Source: Lachnospiraceae bacterium MD308
Lineage (GTDB): Bacteria > Bacillota > Clostridia > Lachnospirales > Lachnospiraceae
Direction: 5' to 3'
DNA length: 64,000 bases
Assembly (NCBI GenBank): GCA_000403475.2
Contig: KE159796.1
Span: forward strand, 3,570 to 67,569
Numbering within the stretch: position 1 is the first letter of the stretch; each line of letters starts with the position of its first letter. Below, in pieces: positions 35,506-44,473 of the stretch. The notes beneath the pieces were generated by a model that saw only the letters and a list, made by a program, of their open reading frames with translations, did not search any database and was not told where the DNA came from. The translations under genes were made by a program, and so were the position numbers.

Positions 35506-35628
35506 ACGGACGAAGTCCGCCGCCCCGAAGGGGAATAGGATACGGGATGCCCTGTGGGTATACATAGACGGACGAAGTCCGCCGCCCGAAGGGGAATAGG
35601 ATACGGGATGCCCTGTGGGTATACATAG
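35497..35628 (+). repeat. Tandem 62/61-bp duplication after melA
   Basis: Two near-identical units (35497-35558 and 35559-35619, differing by one C) and the first 9 bases of a third (TATACATAG at 35620). The first copy begins inside the last codons of melA. Each unit holds small hairpins GGAC-GA-GTCC and CCCC-GAA-GGGG and the segment GGATACGGGATGCC. It fills the gap before the dehydrogenase gene. Confidence 0.85.
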
Positions 35629-35642
35629 AAAGGAATCGGAAT

Positions 35643-36647
35643 ATGGAGAGAATATTAAAAGCGGCTGTGCTTGGCATGGGAAATATGGGGAGAGGACATG
35701 CCCGCAGCCTTATGAGGATGGAACAAGTTGATATTGCAGCACTTTGCTCAAACCCTGTGGATGACGCGAGGCATTTTGCCGAGGAAAATCATCTGGTCTG
35801 TCCGGTGTTTGACGACTTTGACCGGATGCTCGATGAGGTGCCGATCGATGTCCTGTATATCTGTCTGCCTCCCTTTGCGCATGACGGGCAGTTTGAGAAA
35901 GCGGCGGAAAGAGGAATACATATATTTATTGAAAAGCCTGTTGCTCTCACGGCAGAGCGGGGAATGGCTATGGCAGAGGCAGCCAGGGAGAACAAAATTA
36001 TTACTCAGGTAGGTTATCAGATGCGCTTTGGAACTGCGGTAAAAAAATTCAAAGAGTACATGGATAATGGAAGGGCAGGAAGGCCGACGCTTTATATGGC
36101 GGATTATGAGTGCAACAGCCTCCACGGACCATGGTGGAGGGATGTGAAAAAATGCGGCGGTCAGGTGTTTGAGCAGGTCATCCATCTCTATGATATGGGA
36201 CTGTATCTGATGGGGAGGGCATCTTCGGTAAACGGCTATATCGCCAACCTCTGCCATACACAGGTGGAAGGGTATACCGTGGAGGACACGAGCACATGCA
36301 GCATCCGGTTCGAGAATGGGGCGCTTGGCTCTGTCTGCGGCTCTAATTGTTCGGTGAAGAATCAGTGGAACGCGAGATTCCGCGTTATATGCGAGAATAT
36401 GACGGCGGATTTTACGGATCAGAATCATGGGGTGTTTACATTTACGGATAAAGAATCTGTGGAAATTGTGGAAATAGCAGGAGATACGGACTGTACTTAT
36501 GAGGAAGATTGTTATTTTATCGGTGCGGTTCTTGGCGAACATAAAGCGATGGCAGATATTCAGGAAGGATATGAGGGATTGAGGCTTGTCAGCGCAGTGG
36601 TAGAGTCTTCTGGGCAGGAAGGAAAAACGGTCAGGATTCATCCGTAA
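35643..36647 (+). CDS. Gfo/Idh/MocA-family NAD(P)-dependent oxidoreductase
   Basis: 334 residues. The N-terminal Rossmann fold begins AVLGMGNMGRGHARSL, and the catalytic EKP motif (FIEKPVALT) is near residue 97. The C-terminal alpha/beta domain holds the His-containing active-site segment FEQVIHLYDMGLYLMG, near residue 180. It oxidises or reduces a sugar or polyol hydroxyl. AAAGGAATCGG precedes ATG 35643. With the neighbouring GH4 enzyme and the medium-chain dehydrogenase it suggests a route for an unusual sugar or cyclitol. Confidence 0.85.
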   Translation: MERILKAAVLGMGNMGRGHARSLMRMEQVDIAALCSNPVDDARHFAEENHLVCPVFDDFDRMLDEVPIDVLYICLPPFAHDGQFEKAAERGIHIFIEKPVALTAERGMAMAEAARENKIITQVGYQMRFGTAVKKFKEYMDNGRAGRPTLYMADYECNSLHGPWWRDVKKCGGQVFEQVIHLYDMGLYLMGRASSVNGYIANLCHTQVEGYTVEDTSTCSIRFENGALGSVCGSNCSVKNQWNARFRVICENMTADFTDQNHGVFTFTDKESVEIVEIAGDTDCTYEEDCYFIGAVLGEHKAMADIQEGYEGLRLVSAVVESSGQEGKTVRIHP

Positions 36648-36681
36648 GATTTTAATCGAAATTAGTAAAAGGAGTAAGAAT

Positions 36682-37725
36682 ATGACAAAATTAGAAGTTG
36701 TATCAACAGAACCGCGGAAGGCATCTTTAAGAGAATATGAGGAGGCACCGCTTAAAAGTAACGAACTTCGGGCAGAGGTGTCCTTTGCAGCCGCAAAACA
36801 CGGGACGGAATTTACGCATTTCAGGGGAGAAGACCCGTTTCTGGAAAATGTGTTTGATGAGGAGCTGCAGTTATTTCTCCCAAGTGCAGAAGCAGCCGAA
36901 AAGCCGTATTTTATGCGTCCGGGAAATATGTGGGTGGGGAATATCATAGAAATTGGTTCGGAAGTATCCGGCTTTTTTATCGGCGACAGAATCGCGGGAT
37001 ATGGCCCGTTTAAGAGTACCCACACGTTAAAGGCCGATGAGGCGCTCAGAATGCCGGAAAAGATGAGTTGGAAAGAAGCAGTATGCTATGACCCGGCACA
37101 GTTTGCTCTGGGAGGAATACGCGACGGACAGGTGAGAGTGGGAGATAGTGTAGTGATATCGGGGTTAGGAGCGATCGGCCTGATCGCCGCACAGCTTGCG
37201 CGCCTTGCGGGGGCAGCGAAGGTTATCGTGTGCGACCCGATTAAAAAAAGGCGCGAGGCGGCGCTGGAAAATGGCGCGGATCTGGCGATTGATTCTTTGG
37301 CAGCCGATGTGGGGCTTGAGATTAAAAAGGCCACGGATAACCGGGGAGCGGATGTCATCATTGAGACAAGCGCCAATTATAACGCGCTTCAGCAGGCTGT
37401 CCGGGGAGTTGCATATAATGGTAATATCGCAGTTTTGGGATGGTACCATGAGTGTATGGGAGGTCTGAATCTGGGAAGGGAAGCGCATTTTAACCAGCCG
37501 AATATATTGCTGTCCAGGGCATGCAGCGAGCCGAACAGGGAGTATCCGAGATGGGATTTTGACCGTATATGCGCTACATGCTGGGAGATGCTTGGGGCAG
37601 GAAAGATTCGGTGTGAGAATATCGTTGACCCGGTAGTGTCTGTAAAGGAAGCTGCCGACGCTTATATGGCAATCGAACAAAATCCTTCAAGCAGCATAAA
37701 ACTAGGGGTTAGATTTTCTCAGTAG
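36682..37725 (+). CDS. Medium-chain (zinc-type) alcohol dehydrogenase family protein
   Basis: 347 residues. The C-terminal Rossmann domain has VISGLGAIGLIAAQLARLAG near residue 155. The usual zinc motif GHE is replaced by GNMWVGNIIEIGSEV, and the structural four-Cys lobe is absent, so it belongs with the MDR branch rather than classical zinc alcohol dehydrogenases. It probably oxidises a sugar alcohol or hydroxy acid. Last gene of the operon; its 3' end overlaps the convergent lacI-type gene by 17 bases. Confidence 0.8.
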   Translation: MTKLEVVSTEPRKASLREYEEAPLKSNELRAEVSFAAAKHGTEFTHFRGEDPFLENVFDEELQLFLPSAEAAEKPYFMRPGNMWVGNIIEIGSEVSGFFIGDRIAGYGPFKSTHTLKADEALRMPEKMSWKEAVCYDPAQFALGGIRDGQVRVGDSVVISGLGAIGLIAAQLARLAGAAKVIVCDPIKKRREAALENGADLAIDSLAADVGLEIKKATDNRGADVIIETSANYNALQQAVRGVAYNGNIAVLGWYHECMGGLNLGREAHFNQPNILLSRACSEPNREYPRWDFDRICATCWEMLGAGKIRCENIVDPVVSVKEAADAYMAIEQNPSSSIKLGVRFSQ

Positions 37726-38743
37726 TCTCCCTTCTAAGCAATATCGGGGTGATCACTTTATGGACCGGTTCTTTTAATGGAACCGGTCTTCTTTTTTTAC
37801 GTTCGTCCATCTGCTCTACCAGAAGGCTTACCGCCTCATAGGCAATTTGATCAATCTGCTGCCCGATAGTGCTGATGGGAATTACCGCTTCCCGGGATAT
37901 GGGAGAGTTGTCGAAGCCGATGAGCAGGTAATCTTTGGGAAGAGTGCCGTATTTTCTCATCAGAAGATTTAAAAATACATTGGCTTGTGTGTCGTTGGAC
38001 AGGAAAATTCCCTTTTTCTTCCCGGGGTATTTCAATTCCAGGTTCTCAATGATCTGATTAAGCTGTTCCTGGAGGGATTCGTAACCGTTGCCCATCTCTT
38101 TTAAAATCAATTCATGAACAAGCTGTTTTTCTGCGCAGACATCCATAAACCCCTTTATACGGCCGTAGGCAGGTATATTTTCATTGGACGGTGAATTAAT
38201 GTGGATGAGTACGTCGCAGCGGTGCCTTGCTAAGAGGTTGGTGGCCTGGTAGCCGCCCATATAGTTGTCTGTGTTGACGCTGCATACATACTTGTCTTCA
38301 CGCTCGATGGTCACGATGGGGAGACTGAGGGCGGCAAGCTCCTTTGACGGGATAGTGTGGCTTAAGATGATCAGCCCTTCAATCTTATAGGACAGCAGTT
38401 CCTTGATATAGCGGCGCTCATTTTCCTCATTTTGATTGCCGATAAATACAAGAAATTTATAGCCGAACTGTTCGTAGGTAGAGAGGATCTTATCTAACAT
38501 CTCCGAGTAGTAGTGGAGAAACAGGTTCGGGACGATAATCCCGATAAATTCTGTCTTTCCGTTGGCCAGGATGCGCGCCACTTTATTTTCCTTATAATCT
38601 AAGTCGACCAGTGCTTTTGCGATGATCTCCTGGTTTTCGAGAGTAAGGGAATCCGGATTGTTAAAATACCGGGAAATGGTTGTCTTTGAAAAATTAGTGT
38701 ATTTTGCGATATCGTTAAAAGTTATGTTTTGCTTCTTTCCCAT
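37709..38743 (-). CDS. LacI-family transcriptional regulator
   Basis: 344 residues from ATG 38743. The N-terminal HTH (ITFNDIAKYTNFSKTTISRYFNNP) and hinge (ARILANGKTEFIGIIVPN) are typical, followed by a periplasmic-binding-like sugar domain. Its 5' side faces the GH32/ABC operon at 39006. AACCGGTT-centred palindromes near its own start and in the operon promoter are its probable operators, so it likely represses both until a fructoside is present. Confidence 0.9.
   Translation of the reverse strand: MGKKQNITFNDIAKYTNFSKTTISRYFNNPDSLTLENQEIIAKALVDLDYKENKVARILANGKTEFIGIIVPNLFLHYYSEMLDKILSTYEQFGYKFLVFIGNQNEENERRYIKELLSYKIEGLIILSHTIPSKELAALSLPIVTIEREDKYVCSVNTDNYMGGYQATNLLARHRCDVLIHINSPSNENIPAYGRIKGFMDVCAEKQLVHELILKEMGNGYESLQEQLNQIIENLELKYPGKKKGIFLSNDTQANVFLNLLMRKYGTLPKDYLLIGFDNSPISREAVIPISTIGQQIDQIAYEAVSLLVEQMDERKKRRPVPLKEPVHKVITPILLRRETTEKI
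37763..37797 (+). terminator. Plus-strand terminator inside the lacI-type gene
   Basis: GACCGGTTC / GAACCGGTC perfect 9-bp stem, 8-base loop, then TTCTTTTTTT. It ends the dehydrogenase operon but lies within the antisense coding sequence of the LacI regulator, where the T-run reads as Lys/Arg codons. Confidence 0.75.
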
Positions 38744-38817
38744 GGCCGCCTCTTTCCGAACGTGTAATTCTGGTTTCTGTAGATTAGTATAGCAAAAATC
38801 AAAAGAGGGGGCAATGA

Positions 38818-38841
38818 GTAATCGGTTAAGTAACCGGTTTT
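38818..38841. promoter_or_regulatory. Tandem LacI-type operators near the regulator gene
   Basis: GTAATCGGTTAA (38818-38829) directly abuts GTAACCGGTTTT (38830-38841). Both are imperfect copies of the GTAACCGGTTAC operator at 38948. They lie 75 bases upstream of the regulator start and probably mediate self-control. Confidence 0.65.
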
Positions 38842-38904
38842 GTGAAAGGTATACAAGCAGGGCTGTACAGAATCGGACATATTTCACAAAAAATATTTTG
38901 GTAA

Positions 38905-38933
38905 TTGACGTGAAGGCGTCTTGGTGCTATGAT
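38905..38933 (+). promoter_or_regulatory. Promoter of the GH32/ABC operon
   Basis: TTGACG (38905-38910) and TATGAT (38928-38933) with a 17-bp spacer. The operator pair starts 15 bases after the -10, over the transcription start. Confidence 0.75.
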
Positions 38934-38947
38934 GAAATCACCACAAA

Positions 38948-38971
38948 GTAACCGGTTACTTTACCGGTTAC
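38948..38971. promoter_or_regulatory. Tandem LacI-type operators at the transcription start
   Basis: Perfect palindrome GTAACCGGTTAC (38948-38959) followed without gap by TTTACCGGTTAC (38960-38971). The central CG pair is usual for LacI-family sites. Their place just after the -10 fits repression by blocking initiation. Confidence 0.8.
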
Positions 38972-39005
38972 AAAAACGGGAAAATATGAATAGGAGGAAT
39001 GATTC

Positions 39006-40379
39006 ATGAGAAAGAAAGTCATGGCGCGGATTGTCTCATCTGTACTTGTCACTGCATTGGCGGCGACTATGCTGACAGGCTGCAGATTTGGGTTTGCCAG
39101 CGATCCGGACGATCCGAATGAGGAGGAGAAGAAGGTGCCCATCGACACATCAACCGATACGTTCACGTACGATGCGTCCCTTAACGGTACGAATATCACG
39201 CTTCTTAACACAAAGGCGGAAATTCAGGCAGCACTTGAGGAGATGGGGGCAGAGTACGAAAAGAAGTCTGGTGTCCATGTGGATGTTATGCCGGTAAGCG
39301 ATGATTCGCCCTACACGAAGATGATCAGCTTGTACAATTCGGGTAATCCGCCTACGGTGGCGATTCTCGATACTACGGATGTTGTCGCTCTTGCCGAGGA
39401 GAAAGCGGCCGATTTGTCCGGAGAGAAATGGGTTTCGGAGGCAGAAGGCTACACTACAGAGCTCAATGGTAAGATATACAGCTTTCCGCTTTGTATTGAG
39501 GGGCGGGGGATTATTTACAATAAAGCTGTAATCGAAAAGGTACTCGGAGAGGAATTTGACCCGGCGTCTGTCACGACACTAGACGAGTTTCGGGCACTTC
39601 TTGACCGGTTGGTGGATAAGGGCATGGAAAAGCCGGTATCTATGGCGAAGGAAGACTGGTCTTTAGGCGCGCACCATCTTCAGTACATCTATGAGACCTA
39701 CGACGGGACTTCCGAGGGAGCGCAGAAGGCGGTGGAGGAGATTAAGGCCGGGAGGCTCAATCTTAATTCCTACAAGCGGATGTCTGAATTTTTAGATATT
39801 TTTGATGTGCTCAGGGAGTACAACGTGGCAAAGGGAGATCCTCTCGGGGCTGATTATGATGAGATGGCCATTGACTTGGCTGACGGAAAGACCGCATTCT
39901 GGTTCAACGGAAACTGGGCGTGGCCGAATCTTTCGGAGGCGGGAGCCGAAGAAACAGATGAGTACGGCTTTCTTCCGTATTTTATGAACAATGATAAAAG
40001 TGATTTTGCCAATCAGATGATTCAGGGAGCGCCTTCTAAGCAGGTGATGGTTGACCGTCAGATTGCCACGCCAAAAGAGCAGGCTGCAGGAAAGCAGTTT
40101 TTAAGTTGGATGGTGTACAGTGAGATTGGGCAGCAGATGTTGGTAAAGACTTGCAATATCATCCCGCCCTTTAAGAATAATCCGTATGAGCCGGCTGACC
40201 CGCTGAGCCGCGACCTCTACGAGAAGGTTCATGCACAGAAAGCGTTCAGTGCGTCTGTCATCGTGCCGAATGACCACTGGGCAGTTCTGGGGGCGGCCAT
40301 GCAGAAATATCTTGCAGGCAGAAGTGACCGGGATGAGCTGATGGAATCAATCCAGGATTACTGGAATGAGCAGGAATAG
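39006..40379 (+). CDS. Sugar ABC transporter substrate-binding lipoprotein
   Basis: 457 residues. The lipobox is LTGC (Cys26). The mature protein is an extracellular solute-binding family 1 fold (TNITLLNTKAEIQAALEEMG, IEGRGIIYNKAVIEKV, FWFNGNWAWPNL). AGGAGG precedes ATG 39006. First gene of an importer plus GH32 operon under LacI control. The GH32 enzyme suggests fructosides such as sucrose or short fructans as substrate. The ATPase subunit is again missing and presumably shared. Confidence 0.9.
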   Translation: MRKKVMARIVSSVLVTALAATMLTGCRFGFASDPDDPNEEEKKVPIDTSTDTFTYDASLNGTNITLLNTKAEIQAALEEMGAEYEKKSGVHVDVMPVSDDSPYTKMISLYNSGNPPTVAILDTTDVVALAEEKAADLSGEKWVSEAEGYTTELNGKIYSFPLCIEGRGIIYNKAVIEKVLGEEFDPASVTTLDEFRALLDRLVDKGMEKPVSMAKEDWSLGAHHLQYIYETYDGTSEGAQKAVEEIKAGRLNLNSYKRMSEFLDIFDVLREYNVAKGDPLGADYDEMAIDLADGKTAFWFNGNWAWPNLSEAGAEETDEYGFLPYFMNNDKSDFANQMIQGAPSKQVMVDRQIATPKEQAAGKQFLSWMVYSEIGQQMLVKTCNIIPPFKNNPYEPADPLSRDLYEKVHAQKAFSASVIVPNDHWAVLGAAMQKYLAGRSDRDELMESIQDYWNEQE

Positions 40380-40391
40380 GAGGAGCAGAAG

Positions 40392-41264
40392 ATGAGAGGA
40401 AAAAATAAAGGGAAAGATTTCTGTATGTTTGCATTACCGGGAATGTTTTGCTTCTTTGCAGTTGTCATCGTACCGTTTATCTATGGAGTGTACCTGACAT
40501 TTACAGACTGGAACGGTGTGGCACAGGTCAAGAATTTTGTGGGATTTAAAAACTTCGGAGGAGTAGTAAAGGATGCGCAGTTCTGGACTTCGCTTCTGCT
40601 TACCTTCAAATATGTAATCTTTGTGGTGCTTATCGTAAATGTGCTGGCTTTTGCCATCGCATACTTGTTGACGCGGGGGATGAAGGGAGAGAATTTCTTC
40701 CGGGCAGGATTTTTCACCCCGAACCTGATTGGAGGTATCGTACTGGGATATATTTGGCAGTTCGTTTTTTCCAGAGTGTTCGTGAGTATCGGCGAGAGTA
40801 CTGGATGGAAGATTTTCGAGGTATCATGGCTGTCTGACCCGACCAATGCTTTTATCGCACTGGTAGTAGTGTCCGTATGGCAGTTATCAGGATATATGAT
40901 TCTCATCTATGTAGCAGGCTTTATGGGACTTTCCGAGGATGTTATGGAGGCGGCAAGCATTGACGGGGCGTCAGGTTTCGTGAAATTAAAGAGTATTATC
41001 ATGCCGCTTATGATGTCATCTATCACAATTTGTCTGTTCCTTACATTGTCACGGGCGTTCATGGTGTATGATGTGAACTTGTCGTTGACTGCGGGCGCGC
41101 CTTACGGGACGACAGAGATGGCGGCAATGCATGTGTATGAGAAGGCGTTTACATCCAGACAGTTCGGCGTAGGGCAGTCTGAGGCGTTGATTTTATTCCT
41201 TATTGTTGCATGTATCAGTGGTGTACAGGTGTATCTGACAAAGAGGCAGGAGGTGGAAGCATAA
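40392..41264 (+). CDS. Sugar ABC transporter permease (MalF type)
   Basis: 290 residues and six predicted membrane helices. The EAA loop is EDVMEAASIDGASGFVKLKSI near residue 185. It starts 12 bases after the lipoprotein gene, and its stop overlaps the next start by one base. Confidence 0.9.
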   Translation: MRGKNKGKDFCMFALPGMFCFFAVVIVPFIYGVYLTFTDWNGVAQVKNFVGFKNFGGVVKDAQFWTSLLLTFKYVIFVVLIVNVLAFAIAYLLTRGMKGENFFRAGFFTPNLIGGIVLGYIWQFVFSRVFVSIGESTGWKIFEVSWLSDPTNAFIALVVVSVWQLSGYMILIYVAGFMGLSEDVMEAASIDGASGFVKLKSIIMPLMMSSITICLFLTLSRAFMVYDVNLSLTAGAPYGTTEMAAMHVYEKAFTSRQFGVGQSEALILFLIVACISGVQVYLTKRQEVEA

Positions 41265-42121
41265 TGAAGAAGACAATCGGAGGGACAAAGAGAAAGATAA
41301 CGAATGTACTTGCAGTGCTGGGGCTTGTTATTATATTTATCGCATATATGTTCCCATTTATTATGGTAGTGATTAATTCTCTGAAGCAGAAGAGGGATAT
41401 CATCAAGAGTCCGTTTTCCTGGCTGTTTACCATTAAAGGGCTTTCTTTTGACAACTTTGTAAAGGCGTATACCCAGATGGATTTCTTAAATGCCTTTAAA
41501 AATTCGCTGATCGTGACGGTATCGGCAACCGTGTTGGTAACCCTTCTTGCGGCGATGCTGGCGTATTATATTGTCCGTCACAACAACGGAGTATCCAAGC
41601 TTACGTTCGGGCTGATGGTGGCATCTATGATCATCCCGTTTCAGGCGATTATGATTCCTCTGGTGAGTATCTACGGAGGGACGCTTAATCTGTTAAATCA
41701 CAGGATTACGCTGATTTTTCTACATACCGGGTTTTCTATGGCTATGTCGGTGTTCATGTTCCACGGGTTTATCAAGGGAAATGTGCCGATGGCCCTTGAG
41801 GAAGCCGCTTATATAGATGGGTGTACGCATTCACAGACGTTTTTTAAGATTGTACTGCCGCTTTTAAAGCCAATCATTTCCACGATGGTAATCTTAAACT
41901 CGCTGGCATTCTGGAATGATTTCCTTTTGCCATCCCTTGTACTGACGGACAAGAAGCTGTTGACACTTCCTCTTTCTACTTACAGCTTCTACGGAACTTA
42001 TTCCGCGGATTACGGTACGATTATGGCGGGACTTTTACTGTGCGTGGTTCCGATACTCATTCTGTACGTTGCACTGCAGAAACAGATTATCGGCGGAGTT
42101 GTGGCAGGTGCTGTGAAATAA
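41264..42121 (+). CDS. Sugar ABC transporter permease (MalG type)
   Basis: 285 residues from ATG 41264 (TAATG overlap with the previous stop; GGCAGGAGG upstream). Six membrane helices, with the EAA loop MALEEAAYIDGCTHSQTFFKI near residue 185. Completes the channel of the LacI-controlled importer. Confidence 0.9.
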   Translation: MKKTIGGTKRKITNVLAVLGLVIIFIAYMFPFIMVVINSLKQKRDIIKSPFSWLFTIKGLSFDNFVKAYTQMDFLNAFKNSLIVTVSATVLVTLLAAMLAYYIVRHNNGVSKLTFGLMVASMIIPFQAIMIPLVSIYGGTLNLLNHRITLIFLHTGFSMAMSVFMFHGFIKGNVPMALEEAAYIDGCTHSQTFFKIVLPLLKPIISTMVILNSLAFWNDFLLPSLVLTDKKLLTLPLSTYSFYGTYSADYGTIMAGLLLCVVPILILYVALQKQIIGGVVAGAVK

Positions 42122-42142
42122 AAATATTTTGTGTATCACCAA

Positions 42143-42172
42143 AAGAGGGTATTGAAAAATGCCCTCTTTATT
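42143..42172 (+). terminator. Terminator or attenuator before the GH32 gene
   Basis: AAGAGGG / CCCTCTT stem with a loop of about 11 bases, then TATTA. It may reduce read-through from the permease genes into the GH32 gene. Confidence 0.55.
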
Positions 42173-42215
42173 ACTATACTGAATTTAAAATGATATGGAC
42201 AGACAGGAGATTGGC

Positions 42216-43652
42216 ATGGTAAAGAATACATTACATCTGAAGGCACCGGGAAACTGGATCAATGACCCTAACGGGTTTATTTATTATAAAGGGAAATATC
42301 ATCTGTTCTACCAGTATTTTCCATACGCACCAGTGTGGGGGACAATGCACTGGGGGCATGCAGTCAGTGATGACCTGGTGCACTGGGAGCATGTGGGAGT
42401 GGCGCTTTTCCCAACAAGATATGAAGACCAGAACGGCTGCTTTTCCGGGAGCGCCCTGGAGCGCGGCGGAAGGATGAACTTGTATTATACAGGGGTTCAT
42501 TACAAAGAGCCGGATGCAAAAAATATACATGTCAATGAGGGTGATTTTGAATCCGCGCAGCTTATGCTCTCAACGGAGGATGGTTTTACCTTTGACAACT
42601 TCGGCGGAAAAAAGGTTGTTGTGCCGATGATAGAAGACGTGGAAATCGGGGACTGTAAGGATACAAGAGACCCCAAGGTATGGAAGGAGGGAGACACCTT
42701 CTATATGGTACTTGGCAGTACATACCGGGGGGAGACAGGACGGGCGGTGTTTTATCGGAGCGTTGACGGTGTGAACTGGCAATATGCGTCCCAGTACCGG
42801 AGTGAGAGATTCGGGAGGACGCTGGAATGTCCGGACATCTTCCGAGTGGGGGACAGCTATGTGTTTGTGGGCTCGCCGATGTATATCGAGCAGGAGGCAG
42901 GAGGCTATGAGCACCATGCAGTCTGTATGCCGGCGGATTTTGAGCCGGAGACCTGCAAGCTTACCCTTCATGGAAATTATCAGTATATTGATTACGGTCT
43001 TGACCTCTATGCCCCTCAGACAAATGTGGACAAAGAGGGCCGGCGTGTGATGATTGCCTGGATGCGGATGCCAAAAGCGGTAGAGAAGACGGGATGTACG
43101 CCCTGGAATGGCATGATGTGCCTTCCGCGTGTTGTGGAGCTTGAGAAGGGGCATGTTTATTTCCGGGTACATCCTTGTGTTGACGAGTATTTTACCAGGG
43201 AAGTGCTGGCACAGGAGAAGGTGTTTGCCGGTGAAAGAGCGGTGAGTGAGCCGGGTATTTTGGACGGGGAAGAAGCCGTTCAGAAAGGAACTATGGCAGG
43301 GGAAGATACCAGCGGGCTGGGAATCCTTAACGGAGAACCGTGTCGGATTCAGGTGACGCTCAAAGACGGGGAAAGCCTTGATATCGGTGGATTTAAGATC
43401 CGGGCGGAGAGAGACTTCATCCGGACAGACAGGAGCAGTGTGTTTGGCGGCGTTGAGGGACATCGGATGATAAGCAGTACACCGAAGCTTTACGGCAATT
43501 ATAAGCTTGACATCTTCGTAGAGCCTAATTTAGTCGAGGTGTTTATCAATGACGGGGAGTATGTGATCAGCAATGTCGTATATGACCTGGGTGAGTTTCT
43601 CAGCGGACGTGTGGAGAAAATATTTACAGGCAATAAACGGGAAGCTGTCTGA
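42216..43652 (+). CDS. GH32-family beta-fructofuranosidase
   Basis: 478 residues from ATG 42216 (AGGAGA 5 bases upstream preferred over ATG 42195). The five-blade propeller has the nucleophile Asp17 in WINDPNG, the transition-state Asp in KDTRDPKVW (near 148), and the acid/base Glu in TLECPDIF (near 205). A C-terminal beta-sandwich follows from about 330. There is no signal peptide, so it cleaves imported sucrose, sucrose-phosphate or fructo-oligosaccharides inside the cell. No PTS gene is nearby, so unphosphorylated substrates are more likely. Confidence 0.9.
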   Translation: MVKNTLHLKAPGNWINDPNGFIYYKGKYHLFYQYFPYAPVWGTMHWGHAVSDDLVHWEHVGVALFPTRYEDQNGCFSGSALERGGRMNLYYTGVHYKEPDAKNIHVNEGDFESAQLMLSTEDGFTFDNFGGKKVVVPMIEDVEIGDCKDTRDPKVWKEGDTFYMVLGSTYRGETGRAVFYRSVDGVNWQYASQYRSERFGRTLECPDIFRVGDSYVFVGSPMYIEQEAGGYEHHAVCMPADFEPETCKLTLHGNYQYIDYGLDLYAPQTNVDKEGRRVMIAWMRMPKAVEKTGCTPWNGMMCLPRVVELEKGHVYFRVHPCVDEYFTREVLAQEKVFAGERAVSEPGILDGEEAVQKGTMAGEDTSGLGILNGEPCRIQVTLKDGESLDIGGFKIRAERDFIRTDRSSVFGGVEGHRMISSTPKLYGNYKLDIFVEPNLVEVFINDGEYVISNVVYDLGEFLSGRVEKIFTGNKREAV

Positions 43653-43737
43653 TGGAGATTTTGCTTAAATTATAATCAGAATATGAATAAATTGATAGCC
43701 ATGGCACATACTACCAAAAAAAGAAGGAGTGTGTGAC

Positions 43738-44349
43738 ATGGCTGTTGAATTTAAAGAGAGCAAGACAAGAGAAAACCTGATGAGGGCGTTTGCCGGGGAG
43801 AGCCAGGCGAGGAACCGCTACACCATAGCTGCGGAGGCGGCGAAGAAACAGGGGATGTATGCCGTAAACCAGGTGTTCCTTTTTACTGCCGACCAGGAGC
43901 GGGCACATGCGGAGAGGTTCTACGGATTGTTAAAGAACCTGTCCGGTACGACAATCCATATTGACGGAGGATATCCGGTGGATCATTTTGACGATGTGGT
44001 GAAACTTTTAAAGTCTGCACATCACAATGAGATGGAAGAATTCGGGGATGTGTATCCTGCGTTTGCCAAAGTGGCGAAAGAAGAGGGTTTTCAGGAGGCG
44101 GCGTATGTTTTCCAGGAGATTGCGAAAATTGAGGAAATCCACGGGAAGCGGTTCGGAAAGTTGGCGGAGCTTATCGAGAACGGCAAGATATATGACAGCA
44201 ATGAGGGGAGAGATTGGATGTGCTTAAACTGCGGGCATATTTACCGCGGAACAAGCGTTCCCGCGCAGTGCCCGGTGTGCCTGCACGGAAAAGGGTATTT
44301 TATACCGGCGGGATTGGCACCGTATCTGGCGGAGTGCTGTATGAACTGA
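43738..44349 (+). CDS. rbr: Rubrerythrin
   Basis: 203 residues from ATG 43738 (AAGGAG 8 bases upstream). The N-terminal ferritin-like diiron domain has FAGESQARNRY and repeated ExxH pairs (DQERAHAERF, EEIHGKRF). The C-terminal rubredoxin-like domain has two CxxC pairs (CLNCG near 162, CPVC near 179). It reduces hydrogen peroxide in anaerobes. It stands alone and is unrelated to the sugar operon upstream. Confidence 0.93.
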   Translation: MAVEFKESKTRENLMRAFAGESQARNRYTIAAEAAKKQGMYAVNQVFLFTADQERAHAERFYGLLKNLSGTTIHIDGGYPVDHFDDVVKLLKSAHHNEMEEFGDVYPAFAKVAKEEGFQEAAYVFQEIAKIEEIHGKRFGKLAELIENGKIYDSNEGRDWMCLNCGHIYRGTSVPAQCPVCLHGKGYFIPAGLAPYLAECCMN

Positions 44350-44473
44350 TGAATATGTAAGAGTGTTTTTGTGCGCGAGGTATTGTCCTGATACTGACTG
44401 TAAGATTTGCTGTTTCATCAGACAAGTGTCTGTTAGCATATGATAGAAGGATAAGGAAAAACGGAGCAATATT

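Noticed and set aside
35497-35628. CRISPR array
   Set aside because: Only two units of 62/61 bp without distinct spacers, and no cas genes nearby.
35748-37025. 425-codon minus-strand frame
   Set aside because: It is antisense to two well-supported dehydrogenase genes, and its protein has no coherent motifs.
42570-43463. 297-codon minus-strand frame
   Set aside because: Antisense shadow of the GH32 gene, with His/Pro-rich random-like composition.
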